Shown: piece after piece, positions 6,790 to 8,866 of the stretch
Layout of the letters: each line of letters opens with the position of its first letter
How positions within the stretch are numbered: position 1 is the stretch's first letter
Assembly (NCBI GenBank): GCA_037129475.1
Contig: JBAXUY010000123.1
Location: 1-8,866, forward strand
Direction: 5' to 3'
Origin: RGVT01 sp037129475
GTDB taxonomy: Bacteria; Planctomycetota; Planctomycetia; Pirellulales; UBA1268
DNA: 8,866 bases
Notes under the pieces: model-generated
The model's input: only the letters and a program-made list of their open reading frames with translations
The model's database searches: none
Told to the model about the DNA's origin: nothing
Translations under genes and position numbers: made by a program

Positions 6790-7083
6790 ATGGACTACAT
6801 TGCGGTCAACGAGCTCAAGCGACCGCGGGTTGTGCGGGAGCGACTGGCTGCAGCGGAGGAGATGATTCTCACCAGTAACGGCCGCCCGATGGCTGTGATC
6901 ATGTATGTGGACGAAGAAGACGATCCGGAAGATGTGCTGAAGGCGGCACGCGACGCCCGCAGCCAGATTGCACTCCGCCGAATTCGGGAGCGGGCGCGGC
7001 GCACGGGTGCTGATGCGTTGTCGAGCCCGGAGATCGAGGGCGTGATCGCTGCGGCTCGTCGCGACCGAAAGCGTCCCTCATGA
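6790..7083 (+). CDS. Phd/YefM-like antitoxin
   Basis: A 97-residue protein. Its N-terminal half (IAVNELKRPRVVRERLAAAEEM, ILTSNGRPMAVIMYV) has the strand-helix-strand pattern of Phd/YefM-type antitoxins: a V-x-E-L start, a 'GRPxAV' hairpin, then an acidic DEEDDPEDV stretch at about 41-49. The C-terminal half is charged, Arg-rich and probably unfolded until it binds the toxin, as is usual. Its TGA overlaps the toxin ATG in an ATGA, which gives translational coupling. The strong Shine-Dalgarno and looser codon choice differ from the flanking genes and fit a laterally acquired cassette. It should neutralise the PIN toxin and repress its own promoter; both roles are inferred from family and position. 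Confidence 0.78.
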   Translation: MDYIAVNELKRPRVVRERLAAAEEMILTSNGRPMAVIMYVDEEDDPEDVLKAARDARSQIALRRIRERARRTGADALSSPEIEGVIAAARRDRKRPS

Positions 7084-7505
7084 GCGACCCGCCGGGTGTC
7101 GCGGTGTTCGACACGAACGTGCTGGTATCCGGGTTTCTGAGTCCGCATGGCGCCCCCGGGCAGATCGTCGAATGGCTCCGAAGTGGCGCGGTTCGGGCTG
7201 GGCTGGATGACCGGATTATCGCGGGACACGAAGAGGTGCTGCAGCGTCCGGAATTCAACCTTCCACGACACGAAGTGTTGATCGTCCTGAGGCGGATTCA
7301 ATCCCAGGCCGAATACGCCGTCGTCCGTCCGGCCCAACTTGTTCGAGGACTTCCCGATGCTGACGACGCTCCGTTCGCGGAATGTGCCATCGCGCTCGGG
7401 TGTCACTTGGTGTCGGGCAACGCGAGGCACTTTCCCTCTGCGGCCGTCGGGACGCTGACCGTTCTCACCCCGCGGCAGTTCGTCGACGCCAGTGGAAAAG
7501 GATAG
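7080..7505 (+). CDS. PIN-domain toxin (putative toxin-antitoxin ribonuclease, COG1569-like)
   Basis: A 141-residue protein made of a single PIN domain, expected to cut RNA with bound Mg2+/Mn2+. Visible landmarks are the first Asp in VFDTNVLVSGFLS (Asp11), DRIIAGHEEVLQRPEF with Glu51/Glu52 (44-59), LPDADDAPFAECAIALG with Asp95/Asp96 and Glu101, and the last strand LVSGNARHFP (110-119). At that last strand the fourth acidic residue of canonical PIN domains is Asn114; to my knowledge this 'GN..HF' form recurs in this subfamily, so activity need not be lost. The start is fixed by the 4-bp overlap with the antitoxin stop. Its target RNA cannot be predicted. Confidence 0.85.
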   Translation: MSDPPGVAVFDTNVLVSGFLSPHGAPGQIVEWLRSGAVRAGLDDRIIAGHEEVLQRPEFNLPRHEVLIVLRRIQSQAEYAVVRPAQLVRGLPDADDAPFAECAIALGCHLVSGNARHFPSAAVGTLTVLTPRQFVDASGKG

Positions 7506-7569
7506 CCCGGCCAAGGGCTTCCGACCTGCCCCCACCGATGGAACCAGTTTCTATCACGAGGGTTGCACT

Positions 7570-7602
7570 GCTTGACGCCGCAAGCACCGCACGGTCACGT
7601 GC
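7570..7602. terminator. Two small hairpins between convergent genes
   Basis: GCTTG-ACGCCG-CAAGC (7570-7585, extendable by one T-A pair) and GCACG-GTCA-CGTGC (7589-7602) lie between the toxin stop (7505) and the stop of the convergent gene (7604-7606). Neither is followed by a T-run. They are weak candidate terminators; the rest of 7506-7569 shows nothing recognisable. Confidence 0.25.
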
Positions 7603-7603
7603 C

Positions 7604-8866
7604 TCACCGAGCCGCCGCGGCGGGCGCGACTTTGAGGATGCCCCAGGTGGCCAGCCGCGGGAGCGTGATGCGGATGGCATCGGCATGCACCTCGGGCTCG
7701 AGATCGATGGCCGGCTCGCCCGGCTGATGGTAGGTGACCCGGCCGAGCGGTCCCCAGCGGTCGGGGTGTCGCAGCGTGACCGTCGTGTTTCGATATACGT
7801 CTGTCTGCCCACCGTCCGGCGACGCATTCCAATTGACGACGTGGATGATCGGGCCAGTCGCCGACGCCCTCGGGAACAGGAACACCCGTTCCGGCCCCTC
7901 CCAGCCGAGGATGTGCAGCTGCCGCGCGGCGAAGAGGCGGCCCAGATCGGCGTCGGCCTGCACCAGCCGCGGCCGCCGGGTGGCCAGCACGCGGTCGAGC
8001 ACGGCGCGGTCTTCGGCGGCGAACGACTCCGGCGGGCTCACAAGCACGAGCGTGCGCACGGCCTGCAGGTCGGCCTCGCGAAGCGGGATGCGGGCCTGCT
8101 TCGAGGCGGCGGCGATCAGGTGAAACGGCACCTGGAGCGTGGCCAGCCGCTCGCACACCTCCTCGAGCCGGGCCTTCGTCGCCACATCGGCATTCACGAG
8201 CACACCCACCTCGGCCATGCTCGAAGCGGCGTCGAACAACTCCGGATGCTCGTGGATCAGGTCGTAGGCGGCGCCATAGTCCTCCCGGGTGCCGAAATAG
8301 CGGGGCAGGCTGCCGATCGCATCGGAGCCCATGTAGATGTCCCACGGCACGAGCTGCAGCTGCCCGGTCGCATACGCCAGGGCCAGCGTCCGCAGACCGT
8401 CGGCCGTGCCCAGTGGCAAGGGCGTGGAGACGAACTGCATGCCGAGGGCCTCCGCCGACTTGTTGCCGGCGAGGCTGGCCGCGAACGTCCGGTCGTAGAC
8501 CTCGCCGTGGTAGAAGTCCACGGTGTCGGCATGATAGAGACGCTCGTCGGCAGCCGCGATCGGCAGGCCCTCGTTGACGGAGATGGCGATGCGTTTAGAG
8601 GGCGACGCTTCATCCAAGACATCGCGGAAGTCGCGATAAAACTTCCGCGTGCTCTCGATCTGGAAGGCAATGAAATCGGGCGTGAGCGGCAGGCTCGAGA
8701 ACTTGCGTCGGTAGGTCGCGGCATCGGGAATGCCGTGGGCCTTCAGGTGCTCGCGGTAGTCGAAGCCGTCGAGTGAGCCGATGCCGAGGGCGGCGAGTTC
8801 CGCGGGCGTGTGCACGCGGCGGAGATAGTCGCGAAACCCAGCCCGGCAGGCGTCGCAGAAGCAGAC
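7604..8866 (-). CDS. Glycoside-hydrolase-like protein (beta-galactosidase-type three-part layout), 5' end outside window
   Basis: The minus-strand frame is open to the right edge, giving 420 visible residues. The GTG at 8815 should not be taken as the start, because the 17 codons before it read VCFCDACRAGFRDYLRR and are clearly coding. 'CxCxxC..GFRxYL' is a pattern known to me from planctomycete TIM-barrel glycosidase-like proteins. Regions in order: end of the barrel (VNEGLPI, VDFYHGEVYDR, VSTPLPLGTADGLRTLALAYATG, VPWDIYMG, PRYFGTREDYGAAYDLIHEHPELFD), a Rossmann-like middle part (VGVLVNADVATKARLEEVCERLATLQVPFHLIAA, then LVLVSPPESFAAEDRAVLDRVLA) like the trimerisation domain of GH42-type enzymes, and a C-terminal beta-sandwich (IHVVNWNASPDGGQ ... 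VTLRHPDRWGPLG ... ITLPRLATWGILKV). The catalytic residues and any signal peptide would lie mostly outside the window, so activity and substrate remain open. Confidence 0.7.
   Translation of the reverse strand, partial: VCFCDACRAGFRDYLRRVHTPAELAALGIGSLDGFDYREHLKAHGIPDAATYRRKFSSLPLTPDFIAFQIESTRKFYRDFRDVLDEASPSKRIAISVNEGLPIAAADERLYHADTVDFYHGEVYDRTFAASLAGNKSAEALGMQFVSTPLPLGTADGLRTLALAYATGQLQLVPWDIYMGSDAIGSLPRYFGTREDYGAAYDLIHEHPELFDAASSMAEVGVLVNADVATKARLEEVCERLATLQVPFHLIAAASKQARIPLREADLQAVRTLVLVSPPESFAAEDRAVLDRVLATRRPRLVQADADLGRLFAARQLHILGWEGPERVFLFPRASATGPIIHVVNWNASPDGGQTDVYRNTTVTLRHPDRWGPLGRVTYHQPGEPAIDLEPEVHADAIRITLPRLATWGILKVAPAAAAR

Noticed and set aside
7382..8776. 464-codon plus-strand frame at the right end
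   Set aside because: It is antisense to the glycosidase-like gene and overlaps the end of the toxin gene; its composition is that of a shadow frame.
1..8866. tRNA, rRNA, CRISPR array, insertion sequence or riboswitch
   Set aside because: No cloverleaf, regularly spaced spacer array, transposase or known riboswitch core was seen by eye on either strand.

Overview
The window looks like a planctomycete chromosome segment (Pirellulales-like). The evidence is high GC with strong G/C third-position bias, a secreted protein built of autotransporter-type beta-strand repeats, a small 'GVVSLDGRPL' carboxypeptidase-regulatory-like lipoprotein, a XylR-type regulator (LacI-like sensor fused to AraC HTH), and a glycosidase-like protein with a Cys-rich 'CFCDAC' motif. 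This placement is inference from gene content; no marker gene is present.

Layout from left to right. (1) 1-2149, minus: a large secreted beta-helix/beta-strand-repeat protein, open across the left edge. (2) 2150-2360: a divergent control region holding a 76-bp symmetric operator. (3) 2361-2873, plus: a small lipoprotein, followed by (4) 2948-4183, plus: the XylR-type regulator. (5) 4205-5710, minus (convergent with the regulator): a secreted GH5 glycosidase with a domain inserted in the barrel. (6) 5711-5852: a second divergent control region with two 17-nt direct repeats of the same operator family. (7) 5853-6455, plus: a DJ-1/PfpI-family protein. (8) 6478-6708, minus: a remnant of the C-terminus of an AAA/DUF4143 ATPase. 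(9) 6790-7505, plus: a Phd/YefM-like antitoxin and PIN toxin pair with a 4-bp overlap and a plausible autoregulated promoter. (10) 7604-8866, minus: a glycoside-hydrolase-like protein entering from the right edge.

The most notable observation is regulatory. A 17-nt motif (consensus nnCGCAAAnyCTGAATG) occurs six times, always as head-to-tail pairs with a 22-nt period: one pair facing the beta-helix gene, one facing the lipoprotein/regulator genes, one facing the DJ-1 gene. The first two pairs form a four-half-site array exactly symmetric about position 2286/2287. A 17-bp half-site repeated every two helical turns, with the promoter-proximal copy running into the predicted -35, is the geometry of AraC-type activator sites. 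An AraC-type regulator is encoded between the two arrays. I infer a local regulon: sugar-sensing regulator, cell-surface or secreted carbohydrate-related proteins (beta-helix, lipoprotein, possibly GH5), and a DJ-1 family protein that may deal with reactive sugar by-products. Ligand and substrates cannot be read from the sequence.
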